Assembly (NCBI GenBank): GCA_900104855.1 | Contig: FNSS01000001.1 | Location: 7,635,001 to 7,699,000 of the forward strand | Direction of reading: 5' to 3' | Length of the DNA: 64,000 nt | From: Rhizobiales bacterium GAS188 | Lineage (GTDB): Bacteria; Pseudomonadota; Alphaproteobacteria; Rhizobiales; Beijerinckiaceae | Shown here: in pieces, positions 24,197 to 33,637 of the stretch | Layout of the letters: each line of letters begins with the position of its first letter | Position numbering within the stretch: position 1 is the first letter of the stretch | Notes under the pieces: generated by a model | The model's input: the letters and a program-made list of their open reading frames with translations, nothing else | Told to the model about the DNA's origin: nothing | The model's database searches: none | Program-made: the position numbers and the translations under genes

Positions 24197-25180
24197 TCAG
24201 CGATCGAGCCATACGGTCATTCCCGCTTCGAGTCCATCGCTCGGCGCGACCGGATCGGACCTCACGAGAAAGCTGTTGATGTCGTGATCACCGACAGCGC
24301 GGGCGGCGCGCCACACCGCGAACTCGCCGAGAGGCCGCAATTCGGTGACGCGGGTATCGATGCGGTCGCCTCTCGCGGTCGATAACCGCAAGGGCGAGCC
24401 GATTGTGATCCCTTCGAGAAGATCCTCCTTTATGGTGAAGGTGAACCAGCGCTCGTTGTGGGCAAGCAAGGTCATGACCGGCTGGCCGGGCGAGATCGCC
24501 TCTCCGGGCCTCGCCACCAGAATTCCAATGCGCCCGTCGACGGGTGCTCTGATCGTGGTCTTGGCGAATTTCGCTTCGAGATCGGCGACGGTGGCTAGGG
24601 CGAGCGCGACCCCGGCCTCGGCAATGGCGCGCTCCTCCTTGGTCGGGCCGGCCCGGCTCTGGTCGGAGATCGCCTGCATCAATCCCAGATCGGCTTGCGC
24701 CTTGCTCAGCGCCGCGCTGGTTTCGTCGAGCTGCTGCTTGCTGGCGAAATCCCTCGACGACAGCGTCACCGCTCGAGCATGCTGCTGTTGGGCAAGCGCC
24801 AGATTGGCTTGCGCGATCCGAACGTTCTGCGCCGCGATATCGACTTCCTCCTTCCTGGTGCCGGCAAAGACATTTGTTCTGTCCGCGGTGGCGCCGGCTG
24901 CATTCGCCCTCGCCTCCTCCACGGCCGCCGCGAGTTCAGGTGCTTGGAGAACCGCCAGGATGTCGCCTTTCCGAACCTCCTGCCCGGCTGCTACGCGAAA
25001 TGCGGCGAGACGGCCGCTTGTGTCAGGGGCAATCCGAATTTCGGTCTGGCGCACGACACCCATGATCCGCGGCGGCGAGGCGCTTCTTGCCGATGACCGG
25101 TAAACCAATAGACCTCCTCCCCCGAGCAAGAGGACGAGCGCCAGCACCCTCGAGCCCCGACGAACCAGGCTATTGCGCAT
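24197..25180 (-). CDS. HlyD-family membrane fusion / periplasmic adaptor protein
   Basis: A 327-residue periplasmic adaptor. One N-terminal membrane segment (VLALVLLLGGGGLLVYRSSA) is followed by the lipoyl-like half motif GVVRQTEIRIAPDTSGRLAA, a long alpha-hairpin coiled coil (about 80-190), the second lipoyl half KTTIRAPVDGRIGILVARPG, and a beta-barrel domain. It links the inner membrane permease to an outer-membrane channel not present here. GGGAGGTCCACC precedes the ATG, which overlaps the end of the ABC-2 permease gene by 11 bp. The operon has two HlyD genes around a double permease, an unusual arrangement. Confidence 0.9.
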   Translation of the reverse strand: MRNSLVRRGSRVLALVLLLGGGGLLVYRSSARSASPPRIMGVVRQTEIRIAPDTSGRLAAFRVAAGQEVRKGDILAVLQAPELAAAVEEARANAAGATADRTNVFAGTRKEEVDIAAQNVRIAQANLALAQQQHARAVTLSSRDFASKQQLDETSAALSKAQADLGLMQAISDQSRAGPTKEERAIAEAGVALALATVADLEAKFAKTTIRAPVDGRIGILVARPGEAISPGQPVMTLLAHNERWFTFTIKEDLLEGITIGSPLRLSTARGDRIDTRVTELRPLGEFAVWRAARAVGDHDINSFLVRSDPVAPSDGLEAGMTVWLDR

Positions 25181-27521
25181 GGTGGACCTCCCGCATCGTC
25201 GAAAGCCTGCCCGCGAGCATTGCGAGGGCAGCGTAGACGCCGGTCAGCAGCCAAAGCCGCGCCCAGTCGTCCCAGACATCATGAAGCGTCGCGCCCATTT
25301 GATTGACCCGGACGAGCCCGTCGATCGCCGAGGTGCTTGGGAAAACGCTGCTGGCGGAGCGAATGAAATCGGGGATTGCCTCTACGGGCCACGACACGCC
25401 GACCATGAAGAACAGGGGCAGGCTTGTGGCGATGAACAAAAGCACGGCCGTCTCACGCCGCCTGAACCATGAGCTGACGAATTGAGCGAGGAAGCTGACC
25501 GAAAGGACGAAAGGCACGGCGACGAGGAAGAGGTCGACAATGCTTCCGAGCGTCGAGAAACCGTAGAGGCGTGGCAGGATGACCAGAAAGAGGGCGGCCC
25601 CCGGCATGGCAAGACAGAGATGCGCCAGGGCTTGACCGATGATGGCGCGGGCGGTGGTGCGCCGGATCTGGCTGCGCGTCCCGCCTTCCTCGAAGGCCAC
25701 TCCGCCCAAGGTTGCGCAGCCGAGCAGCAATGTCTGCTGGAGGATCAGCACGAAGGCGGCCGGAACCACGTAACTTGCATAGCCGCCGGTCGGATTGAAA
25801 AGCGGCTGCGACAACAACGTGACCGGGGAGCTGCGAATGAAAGCTGCGTGAGCAAGGCCGCCATCCGACCGCGCTCCACGTGCGGCGATCCCCAGATTAA
25901 CAGCGCCGGCAGCCTCCGATATGCCTTGCAACATCCGGTTATAGAGCAGGAAATAGGCTGAATCGACATAGGCCGGCAGCCTCGCTTTGTTTCCTTTGAG
26001 GACCTCGCGTTGCGTGCCTTCGGGAATGCCGAGTACGGCGAAGGCTTCGCGGCGCCCGACCGCGACGTGACCTTCAGCCAGTGTGTCGGCACGGACCGCC
26101 ACCTCGACCGCCTCGTCGGCATTCAAGGTCTGGATGAGATCGCGGCTGAGCTCGGTGTGATCCTGATCGACGACGGCGATAGGGATGCGTCGCAGCAGCT
26201 GGCCGAGATAGGGCTGCGGATAAAGCGCGCCGTATATCAAAGGCGCGAGCACGATGAGGCCAAAGACGCCGCGGTCGGCAAGGACGCGCCGCCATTCGGC
26301 GAACATCGCGCTCCCGGTGCCGCCACCCATCGCCGGGCTCTCGATCGGCGGCGGCTCCTCTGCACTGCGCTTCGGACGTCGACCTGCGAGGGAGCGCAAG
26401 CGCAGCCAGCAGAGGCCGAACAGCAGGACGGCGATCGCGCCCAAAATGGCGAATGGCTGGATCGAGACCGAAGCCGGCAAGCCGCGCACCGCCTGATCGA
26501 AAAGGATCTGAACATACCAGCGAAGCGGCAGCATCGCGCCCCAGAGGCGCGGGAAATCTCCCATCGCGAGAAGAGGGAATCCGACCCCCGCAAAGCCGAA
26601 AGCGGGGTTGCAGAAGAGGGCGGTCAGACTCATCCCGACAGCGAGATTTCCGAGGAGGAGCTGCAGAAGAGCGCCCAGCGACATATAGGCGATGATCAAC
26701 AGGCAGGCGGCGGCCCCCATCAGCACTGAATCGCCTCGGAAGGGGACCTCGAAGATTCCGTGGATGATCCCGGCGTCGAGCACCATCATCAGCATGAAGA
26801 TCGCGAATAGCGGCGCAAGCTTGCCCAGCAAGGCCGCAAGAGGGCTTCCGCCGGCCGCCTTGAGCCAGGCACGGCGGCTGCGCCGCGAAAACTCCGAACC
26901 GACCGCGTAACCCGCGGCGATCGCAACGACGACATGGAGGACCGTCGGCAGGACGGCGCGAAGCAAAAATTGCGCATAGTTGAGCGCAGGGTTCGTGAGG
27001 ACATATTGCTCGACGACCAGTGACCCCGGCGCAAAGGAGGCGCTGGACGCAGGCGCAGCACGGGGAAGCGTCGCGGTGGCCGCGGCGACGGCGTTCGAGA
27101 TTGCCGCAGCGGCGGTGTTGCCCGGCGTGAAATACTGCCGGTTGTAGAGGACGACGATCTGTGGGCCTTGCCGCGCAACGAGATCGTGCTCGAAGTTCTC
27201 AGGGATATAGATTGCAGCGAGCGCGTCCCCCGAGCGTATCGCGTGCATCGCGCTCGTCATGTCGCCGGACCGTTCAGCGACACTGACGCCGGGCGCGGAT
27301 GCGATGGCCTGCACATAGGTCAACGAGGTCGGCGAGCGGTCGGCGTCGACGATCGTCACCCTGAGATCGCGGATGACGACGTTGCTGAACGTCAGGGCGA
27401 GAATCCCAAACGCGATGACCGGCACTCCGATCGCCAGGAAAAGCGCCAGGCGGTCCCGCCACATCCAGCGCAGCTCGCGGGTCGCGACGAGGAGCAGCCC
27501 GGGGCGGGGCGGCGTCCTCAT
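25170..27521 (-). CDS. Double ABC-2 type permease (two fused membrane halves)
   Basis: A 783-residue protein in which two ABC-2 permease units are fused. The first half starts ATRELRWMWRDRLALFLAIG and has a large periplasmic loop and several membrane segments to about residue 390. The second starts EWRRVLADRGVFGLIVLAPL, has its own loop (AVVDQDHTELSRDLIQTLNA), and membrane segments to the end. Each half resembles YhhJ/YbhS-type permeases that work with HlyD proteins. A single polypeptide could supply both transmembrane domains of an exporter. No ABC ATPase gene is present here. I chose the ATG at 27521 because it overlaps the upstream stop (ATGA). An ATG six codons earlier exists. Confidence 0.88.
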   Translation of the reverse strand: MRTPPRPGLLLVATRELRWMWRDRLALFLAIGVPVIAFGILALTFSNVVIRDLRVTIVDADRSPTSLTYVQAIASAPGVSVAERSGDMTSAMHAIRSGDALAAIYIPENFEHDLVARQGPQIVVLYNRQYFTPGNTAAAAISNAVAAATATLPRAAPASSASFAPGSLVVEQYVLTNPALNYAQFLLRAVLPTVLHVVVAIAAGYAVGSEFSRRSRRAWLKAAGGSPLAALLGKLAPLFAIFMLMMVLDAGIIHGIFEVPFRGDSVLMGAAACLLIIAYMSLGALLQLLLGNLAVGMSLTALFCNPAFGFAGVGFPLLAMGDFPRLWGAMLPLRWYVQILFDQAVRGLPASVSIQPFAILGAIAVLLFGLCWLRLRSLAGRRPKRSAEEPPPIESPAMGGGTGSAMFAEWRRVLADRGVFGLIVLAPLIYGALYPQPYLGQLLRRIPIAVVDQDHTELSRDLIQTLNADEAVEVAVRADTLAEGHVAVGRREAFAVLGIPEGTQREVLKGNKARLPAYVDSAYFLLYNRMLQGISEAAGAVNLGIAARGARSDGGLAHAAFIRSSPVTLLSQPLFNPTGGYASYVVPAAFVLILQQTLLLGCATLGGVAFEEGGTRSQIRRTTARAIIGQALAHLCLAMPGAALFLVILPRLYGFSTLGSIVDLFLVAVPFVLSVSFLAQFVSSWFRRRETAVLLFIATSLPLFFMVGVSWPVEAIPDFIRSASSVFPSTSAIDGLVRVNQMGATLHDVWDDWARLWLLTGVYAALAMLAGRLSTMREVHHAQ

Positions 27522-28657
27522 GGCTTGCCGCCGGTCCACTCAGTATACACGCTCATTCCCGGGCGCAGCTGCGGCAGGGGCTCGACCGGATAGGCGCGAA
27601 TTTCAAAGGTCCGGAGATCGAAATCGCCCGTGGCGCGCGTCGCGCGCCAACCTGCATACTCCCCCTTTGTCGCGATCACTTTGATCTCGGCTGTGATCGA
27701 GCGGTCGCCGAGCGCGGGGACACGCATATTGAAATGATCGCCGACCTTCAGGCCCTTGGCGAGGTCCTCGCGCAGATCGAAGCGCAACCAGACATCGGTG
27801 AGATCGACAAGCGACAGAAGCGGCACGCCCGGTGATACATATTCGCCGAGTTCGGCGCCGATCTGGTAGACTTGCGCCGCGATTGGAGCTTTGACGACGA
27901 GCTCGTCCACTTGAGCCTTGATGGTATCGATCGAGGCCTGCGCCTTGACGACATTGGCATGCGCGATGCCCCGCTCCTCGGCGGTGTAGCCGTTGACGGC
28001 GGCGAGCAGCGCCGCTTTGGCCTGATCCAGGCTGCGCTGCGCCACCTGGAGCTGGTCGGTGACCTCATCGAGCCTTTGGATCGGGGCATTGCCCGAGCCG
28101 GCCAGCTCCTTCACGCGATCATAGGTGTGTTGGGCAAGCGTCAAATTGGCGGACGCGGTCTCGACCGCGGCTTTGCGTTGTGCGATCACCTCGGCCCTTG
28201 TGCCGGCCTCGATATTGGCAAGCTGCGCCGAAGCGACTGCCAGGCCTGCTTCGGCCTCTCGAAGCTTGGTGACGAGCTCGGGATTGTCGATCTCGAAGAG
28301 AAGCTGCCCGGCGCCGACATTGTCACCACGCGAAACCGGGCGCTTGGCGACCTTTCCATCCACGCGAGCGGCGATATCGATCCGAGTGGCGTCGGCCTCG
28401 CCCTGAATAATGAGGGGTTGCGGCTGGACAAGGTACCAGAGCGACAGCCCGATTATCGCGGCGACGATCAGCGTAACGATGACCGCCGGCCCGCGAGAGA
28501 CTTTGGGCTTAACCGGCGCAACGGTTGAGGCGTCTTCCCTCGCAAGCTCGCTCGAGGCAGGCGACGGTGAGGCCGGATCGGCAGGCTTGGTCGGAGAGGG
28601 AGCGAGATCCATTGCGCCGGGAGGCGCGGCTGGCGGTGGCTCGTTAGTACTTGACAT
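27518..28657 (-). CDS. HlyD-family secretion protein
   Basis: A 379-residue periplasmic adaptor. It has a Pro/Ala-rich cytosolic start, one membrane segment (AVIVTLIVAAIIGLSLWYLV), the lipoyl motif IIQGEADATRIDIAARVDGK, then VAKRPVSRGDNVGAGQLLFE, a coiled-coil hairpin (about 150-260), LVVKAPIAAQVYQIGAELGE and the barrel domain ending MSVYTEWTGGKP. The ATG at 28657 (MSSTNEPPP) is preceded by AGGGGC. The open frame extends 73 codons upstream without support. It is the first gene of the HlyD / permease / HlyD operon, coupled by ATGA to the permease. Confidence 0.9.
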   Translation of the reverse strand: MSSTNEPPPAAPPGAMDLAPSPTKPADPASPSPASSELAREDASTVAPVKPKVSRGPAVIVTLIVAAIIGLSLWYLVQPQPLIIQGEADATRIDIAARVDGKVAKRPVSRGDNVGAGQLLFEIDNPELVTKLREAEAGLAVASAQLANIEAGTRAEVIAQRKAAVETASANLTLAQHTYDRVKELAGSGNAPIQRLDEVTDQLQVAQRSLDQAKAALLAAVNGYTAEERGIAHANVVKAQASIDTIKAQVDELVVKAPIAAQVYQIGAELGEYVSPGVPLLSLVDLTDVWLRFDLREDLAKGLKVGDHFNMRVPALGDRSITAEIKVIATKGEYAGWRATRATGDFDLRTFEIRAYPVEPLPQLRPGMSVYTEWTGGKP

Positions 28658-28885
28658 GCGCGAAGCCCCTATCATCCGACCGGCTCCTCCAATGATACCG
28701 ACTCGACAAGATGACGGCGAGACCCCTGGCATTCCGCCCTCGGCGGCTCCGTGTCGAGCTTTTGCCTTCTGGCTTTGTCGTGCGTGAACCCGCCGGCGCG
28801 GTTCTGACTGAGCCAGACCGCAAGCGACGTCAGGCCCCAATCGTTGATCCGGCCAATGCTGGCAGAGCAAGAACATGGACGGGGT

Positions 28886-30280
28886 TCATGATGCACTGTC
28901 CCTTCGAAGGCCAGGCTCCTGGGCGGCTGTGCTTCTCAGCTCCGGGATCAGGAGCGAGCTGCGCTGCCCGGTGACATAGCTCCAGAGCCACTGGCGCTGC
29001 ACGCGCAGCCGGTTCTGCAGCTGTGGCAGGGAGAGGATGTGAACGAACGCCCACACCAGCCACGTCAGAAAGCCGCTTGCGCGCAGCCGGCCCCGCTCCA
29101 GGACCGCGTAATTCTTGCCGACGACGGCCATGTTGCCCTTGTCGAAATAGCGGAACGGACGTTTGACTTTCCGCCCCTTCAGCTCTTTCGCGATCAGCCG
29201 CCCGACGTACCGCCCTTCCTGAATCGCTGCCTGCGCCACGCCGGGCACCGGCTGTCCATCGCTTACGACCGATGACGCATCGCCGACGACGAACACCCCG
29301 GGCGCGTCCATGACCTTCAGGAACGGATCAACAAGCGCTCGCCCCGCGCGGTCGGTTTTGGTGCCGAGCATCTTTGGGATCGGCGAGGCAGCGACCCCCG
29401 CGGTCCACAGCACCGTGGCGCTCGGGATCCTCTTTCCATCGGCGACGACACCGTTTTCGTCGACCTTTTCCACCTTGACGCCGGTAACGATCTTGACGCC
29501 CAGTTTCTCGAGCCTTCTCGCCGCCTTCTTGGCCAGGCTCTCAGCAAAGGTCGGAAGAATTCGCTTGCCGCCTTCGATCACAATGATCGAGCTCTTCGCG
29601 GGATCGATCCGCCGGAACTGTCCGCGCAAGGTGACGGTGGCTAATTGCGCCATGGACGCCGCGAGCTCGACGCCTGTGGCACCCGCGCCAACCAGGACGA
29701 AGGTCATCTGGCGCGTGCGCTCATCCTCATCATCCGTCGTATCCGCCAATTCATAGGCGCTTAGAATCTTTGTGCGGATCGTTTCGGCGTCGCTCAGACT
29801 CTTGAGGCCCGGAGCATATTTCGCAAACTCGTCATGGCCGAAATAGCTCGGCCGCATCCCCGTCGCGATCACCAGGAAATCGAACCGGACTTTGCGGATG
29901 CCGACCCCAGGGCAGGACACGGTGACGGTTCGAGCGCTCAAATCGACACCGGTCGCCTCGCCCAGCAATACACTGAGGTTCTTTTGCGCTCTGGCGAGCT
30001 GGCGAATTGGCGCTGCAATCTCGGAGGGTGCGAGAACCGCAGTCGCCACCTGGTAGAGCAGCGGCTGAAAGATGTGGTGGTTGCGCCGATCGATGAGAAA
30101 CAGGTCTGCTTCGCAGCGTCTCAGCGCACGCGCTACGGCAATCCCGGCGAATCCGCCGCCGATGATCACAATACGCTTTCGCTTCACATCTGCCGGAGCT
30201 GGTGTCGGCAATCTTTCGTTGGTTTGCGGGCGGGCACTTTCCGTGGCCGGCTGCCGCGCACCTTGCAATACATCACTCAT
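28886..30280 (-). CDS. ndh: Type II NADH:quinone oxidoreductase
   Basis: A 464-residue NDH-2-type flavoenzyme that passes electrons from NADH to quinone without proton pumping. The FAD motif is RIVIIGGGFAGIAVARALRR, followed by DRRNHHIFQPLLYQVATAVL, which is typical of NDH-2. The NADH motif is FVLVGAGATGVELAASMAQL. The second FAD contact is GVFVVGDASSVV, then PGVAQAAIQEGRYVGRLIAK. The C-terminus (SGFLTWLVWAFVHILSLPQL) is amphipathic and would attach to the inner face of the membrane. It has a GGTGAG ribosome-binding site. It is 41 bp downstream of the acyl-CoA operon in the same direction and may be co-transcribed, re-oxidising its NADH (inference). Confidence 0.92.
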   Translation of the reverse strand: MSDVLQGARQPATESARPQTNERLPTPAPADVKRKRIVIIGGGFAGIAVARALRRCEADLFLIDRRNHHIFQPLLYQVATAVLAPSEIAAPIRQLARAQKNLSVLLGEATGVDLSARTVTVSCPGVGIRKVRFDFLVIATGMRPSYFGHDEFAKYAPGLKSLSDAETIRTKILSAYELADTTDDEDERTRQMTFVLVGAGATGVELAASMAQLATVTLRGQFRRIDPAKSSIIVIEGGKRILPTFAESLAKKAARRLEKLGVKIVTGVKVEKVDENGVVADGKRIPSATVLWTAGVAASPIPKMLGTKTDRAGRALVDPFLKVMDAPGVFVVGDASSVVSDGQPVPGVAQAAIQEGRYVGRLIAKELKGRKVKRPFRYFDKGNMAVVGKNYAVLERGRLRASGFLTWLVWAFVHILSLPQLQNRLRVQRQWLWSYVTGQRSSLLIPELRSTAAQEPGLRRDSAS

Positions 30281-30321
30281 TGCTCACCTTCACTTCGCTA
30301 CGGCAAAGAAGCCTTAGTGCC

Positions 30322-31302
30322 CTAGAACGCACGAGCAGCTCTCTCGGGCGCCATTGAAGGCGTCTCATACTTGCTGCGCAATTCGAGCAGTCCGAGCAAG
30401 ATCTCGTCGCGCTGAGCCTCAAGCTCGGCAATCGAGCGCGACCCTACTTCTGCGTGGAGGCCATCGATGAGCTTGCGTTGGACCTCGGAGGTCAATTCGG
30501 GTGACCCGAGCACCTTCCACCAGGCCGTCATGGGCTTGGTGAATTGCTCGAAGAAGTGCTCGATGCCGCCCTGGCCGCCGCCCAGATGATTGAGAAGGAC
30601 CTGCCCCATGATGCCCCAGCGCAAGCCGGGTCCCCAGCACAGCGCCTTGTCAACGTCAGCGACGCTGATGACATCGTCCGCAACGAGGTAATAGACTTCC
30701 CGCGCCAACGCCGCCTGCAGGCGATTGGCCACGTGCCCGGGCACTTCCTTGCGCAGCCGGACGGTCTGCTTCCCCAAGCCCGTGTAGAATTCGGAGGCGC
30801 GCTCGATCGTCTCTTCGGAGGTCTTCGCTCCGCCGACGATCTCGACCAGCGGGACCAGATGAGGCGGATTGAAGGGATGGCCGATGACACAGCGCTCCGG
30901 GTGGGCGCCGCAAGCCGATTGGATCTCGCTCATGGTGAGGCCAGACGAGCTCGAGGCGATGATCACCTCGGCCGGCAAGAGCTCGTCGAGCTCGGCATAG
31001 AGCTTCTTCTTGAAGTCGATCCGCTCGGGCCCGTTCTCCTGGACGAGATCCACGCCCTTCATGGCTGTCGGGATGTCGGCCGTGAAAGTCATTCGCGATT
31101 GCGACGCGCCGGGCGCAAGACCCATTCGCTCGAGCGCGGGCCAGGCCGCCTCGACGAACTTCCGCAGCGCGGCCTCGGCATTCGGTGCGATATCGGTCGC
31201 CACGACATCAAGGCCCTTGGCCAGGAAGAGCGCCGTCCAGCTAGCGCCGATGACGCCCGTGCCAATGACAGCGATGCGGCGAATAGGCTTGTTCTGGGGC
31301 AC
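30322..31302 (-). CDS. 3-hydroxyacyl-CoA dehydrogenase, NAD-binding
   Basis: A 326-residue single-domain-pair dehydrogenase. The Rossmann motif is IAVIGTGVIGASWTALFLAK. VQENGPERIDFKKKL and the catalytic region CVIGHPFNPPHLVPLVEIVG, with the His of the family, are followed by VPGHVANRLQAALAREVYYL. The length and sequence are closest to the L-carnitine dehydrogenase / lambda-crystallin-type subgroup. It could oxidise a 3-hydroxyacyl-CoA or a related 3-hydroxy acid. The GTG start has AAGGAGAACTTCT upstream. It is the last gene of an operon with acyl-CoA dehydrogenase, enoyl-CoA hydratase, CoA-transferase and a YWTD propeller. Confidence 0.88.
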   Translation of the reverse strand: MPQNKPIRRIAVIGTGVIGASWTALFLAKGLDVVATDIAPNAEAALRKFVEAAWPALERMGLAPGASQSRMTFTADIPTAMKGVDLVQENGPERIDFKKKLYAELDELLPAEVIIASSSSGLTMSEIQSACGAHPERCVIGHPFNPPHLVPLVEIVGGAKTSEETIERASEFYTGLGKQTVRLRKEVPGHVANRLQAALAREVYYLVADDVISVADVDKALCWGPGLRWGIMGQVLLNHLGGGQGGIEHFFEQFTKPMTAWWKVLGSPELTSEVQRKLIDGLHAEVGSRSIAELEAQRDEILLGLLELRSKYETPSMAPERAARAF

Positions 31303-31332
31303 AGAAGTTCTCCTTCGATTGGATTTGAGATT

Positions 31333-32259
31333 TCAGATTTCGGCGTAGGCAATGCCGGTGAGATTGCCCTGGGCGTAGAGGAAGTTGCGCTCTTGCGACC
31401 CGTCGAGATTCGCCGAGTAAACCGAACCGGCGAAATCGGTGACGAACATGCGATTCCCCTGAACATCGAGAGCGATGCCGATGCCTTCCATCAGATGGGT
31501 CACGACGATCTCGGGCGCAGCGAGCTTCGGCTTCGCATCGATGGCGACGCGATTCACCGTGTTGCCGCGCGGAGGATCGCCACGATCGGTCCAATAGAGA
31601 ACGCGATTCTCAAGATCGAGCTCGAGGTCGATCGGCTCGGGCAAGCCGTCGAACAGCACTTCGATGTCGGAGCGGTTCGCAGCGCTCTCCCCCTTCGGGA
31701 TGTCGATGCCGGCGCGGAAAAGGCGCCCCAATCCGGCCTTTGTCGGGCCCTTCTGCGTCCAATAGATTTGCCGTTGCACAGGATCGATGGTGATGCCGAC
31801 GCACCACCTCGTCTGGTCGCGCCGATCCGCTTCGCCGCGGCCGGTCTCGACCAGCGTCTCGATCATCGAACCGTCGAGATTCGAGCGCATCACGCGCATG
31901 CCCTCGCGATCGCACCAATAGAGCTTGCCGTTCTTCTTATCGAGCTGGATCTGCTTCGGCGTAAATGTGCCGCCTTGCGGAACGATGATCTTGCGATTCT
32001 TTCCGTCGAGATCGGCGCGCTCGATGGAACCATCGTTGAGATTGGGGACACCCATATTGGTCCAGTAGATGTGCCGGGCTTCGACATCGATCGCGATACC
32101 GTCCGGAAGATGGCAATCAGTGACAATGACCTTCCGGTCGGAGCCGTCGGGGTTCATCGAGTGAATACGATCGCCGCTCAGCTCGAGAAGGAACAGGCGG
32201 CCGCCCGCACCTTTACTTCCGGCTGCGGGGTCTGAACTTGCTGCAAGAGCTTCAGTCAT
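31333..32259 (-). CDS. YWTD-type beta-propeller protein (LDL-receptor class B-like repeats)
   Basis: A 308-residue protein built of about six repeats with the YWTD signature in variants: IYWTNMG, LYWCDREG, IYWTQKG, LYWTDRG, each followed by a strand such as GSIERADLDGKNRKII. NHL/SMP-30-like propellers are often lactonases or sensors, but the catalytic metal ligands of SMP-30 are not evident. There is no signal peptide, so it is probably cytosolic. RBS CGGAGAAGACC. It sits between CoA-transferase and 3-hydroxyacyl-CoA dehydrogenase genes in the same direction. Its role there is unknown and a lactonase or scaffold is a guess. Confidence 0.82.
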   Translation of the reverse strand: MTEALAASSDPAAGSKGAGGRLFLLELSGDRIHSMNPDGSDRKVIVTDCHLPDGIAIDVEARHIYWTNMGVPNLNDGSIERADLDGKNRKIIVPQGGTFTPKQIQLDKKNGKLYWCDREGMRVMRSNLDGSMIETLVETGRGEADRRDQTRWCVGITIDPVQRQIYWTQKGPTKAGLGRLFRAGIDIPKGESAANRSDIEVLFDGLPEPIDLELDLENRVLYWTDRGDPPRGNTVNRVAIDAKPKLAAPEIVVTHLMEGIGIALDVQGNRMFVTDFAGSVYSANLDGSQERNFLYAQGNLTGIAYAEI

Positions 32260-32376
32260 GGTCTTCTCCGTTGGTAAAGCTATTCCTTGATGCCGAAGTG
32301 GTCTCGCGGCATCGCTCCATTTCGTGTTCGTAACCTCTATGTTCGAGCGACTGCCAGTCGCGGCACTCTCAGAACC

Positions 32377-33603
32377 TTAGGCCGCGTGCTCCTTCGCTTT
32401 CGGAATGGCGCCGCTCGCGCGCAAGCCATCGATTTCGGTCGCACTGAACCCGAGCTGCCGGAGAACCTCGTCATTGTGCTCGCCGATTTCAGGAGCGCGC
32501 TTCGCAGAGACTTTGGCGACGCCGTGCACCTGAATCGGGCTGCTGATGGTCGAGGTCAGCTTGCCGCCCGCGCCTTCGAGCGGAACCACGATGTCGTTCG
32601 CCCGCAGCTGCGGATCCGTGATCACCTCTTGCGGTCCGCGCACGGCGCCGAAGGTCACGTGGACGCCATTGAACACCTCGTACCAATGGGCCATCGGCTT
32701 CGCGCCGAAGACTTCGTCGAGAATGGCGGTCAGCTGCGGCATGTTCGCTGTGAGCTTCGCCGGATCGGAGAACCGCGGATCCGTCAGGAGGTCAGGGCGG
32801 CCGATGGCCTTCGCCACGATCGCCAATTTGTCGGGCGTGACAATGAGAACGAACCAGGTGTCGTCGGCAGCGCGATACAGATTCAACGCCGCATTTGCGG
32901 GATTCTTGCGGTCATGCAGGCCGAAGAACTTCGCCTCGCACAACGCGGCCTGAATCGAAACGCTCGCCGACCAGACCCCCTCGGCTAGTAGCGAGGTGGT
33001 GACATACGCGCCCTTGCCGGTGCGCTCGCGACGATAGAGCGCGGTAACGATCGCCGAATAGAGGCCGACAGCGGTGGCGTTGTCTCCGCTGCCTGCAACC
33101 GGCCAGGTCGGCGGCGCGCCGGCATCGCGCGTCATCGACAACAGGCCGCTGCGTGCCCAATAGGAGGTGATGTCGAAGCCGGGAAGGTCGGCGTCCGGCC
33201 CCTTTTCACCGAAGCCTGTGACATCGGCATAGATCAGACGCGGATTCCACTGCGCCACGTCGTCGTACTCGAGCTTCAATTTCTTGCGTGCGGGATGCGG
33301 CGTATTGACGATGAGCACATCGGCCCATTTGACGAGTTTCTCGAGAACCCGCTGCGCGCTCGGGGATTTCAGATCGAGCGTGATGCCGCGCTTATTGCGG
33401 TTGGCCAGGTGCCACGGATAGGCGTCCTTCGCCTGCGGCTGCGGCGGGATCTGGTGGCCATGTCGCCAGAGATCGCCGTTCGGCGGCTCCACTTTGATGA
33501 CATCGGCGCCGAAATCGGACAGGATCACTGCGGCGCTCGGACCCGCGATGAAACTCGCCAGATCTACGACCTTGAGTCCAGAGAAAATATTGTCGCTTGT
33601 CAT
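32377..33603 (-). CDS. CaiB/BaiF (class III) CoA-transferase
   Basis: A 408-residue class III CoA-transferase that moves CoA between acyl-CoA and a carboxylic acid. GLKVVDLASFIAGPSAAVIL, then SDFGADVIKVEPPNGDLWR is the family opening, with the catalytic Asp later in the PGFDITSYWARSG region. The NKRGITLDLKS motif is intact. The ATG at 33603 (MTSDNIF) has GAGGAAAG upstream. The longer frame is not supported. It follows the enoyl-CoA hydratase by 34 bp and would activate the acid substrate of this operon. Confidence 0.92.
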   Translation of the reverse strand: MTSDNIFSGLKVVDLASFIAGPSAAVILSDFGADVIKVEPPNGDLWRHGHQIPPQPQAKDAYPWHLANRNKRGITLDLKSPSAQRVLEKLVKWADVLIVNTPHPARKKLKLEYDDVAQWNPRLIYADVTGFGEKGPDADLPGFDITSYWARSGLLSMTRDAGAPPTWPVAGSGDNATAVGLYSAIVTALYRRERTGKGAYVTTSLLAEGVWSASVSIQAALCEAKFFGLHDRKNPANAALNLYRAADDTWFVLIVTPDKLAIVAKAIGRPDLLTDPRFSDPAKLTANMPQLTAILDEVFGAKPMAHWYEVFNGVHVTFGAVRGPQEVITDPQLRANDIVVPLEGAGGKLTSTISSPIQVHGVAKVSAKRAPEIGEHNDEVLRQLGFSATEIDGLRASGAIPKAKEHAA

Positions 33604-33637
33604 GGGGTCTTTCCTCAATCGTTGCTGGCGGTCTTCC

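Noticed and set aside
30544-32235. A 563-codon plus-strand open frame
   Set aside because: It lies opposite the 3-hydroxyacyl-CoA dehydrogenase and YWTD genes, has no family motifs and is an antisense shadow of GC-rich codons.
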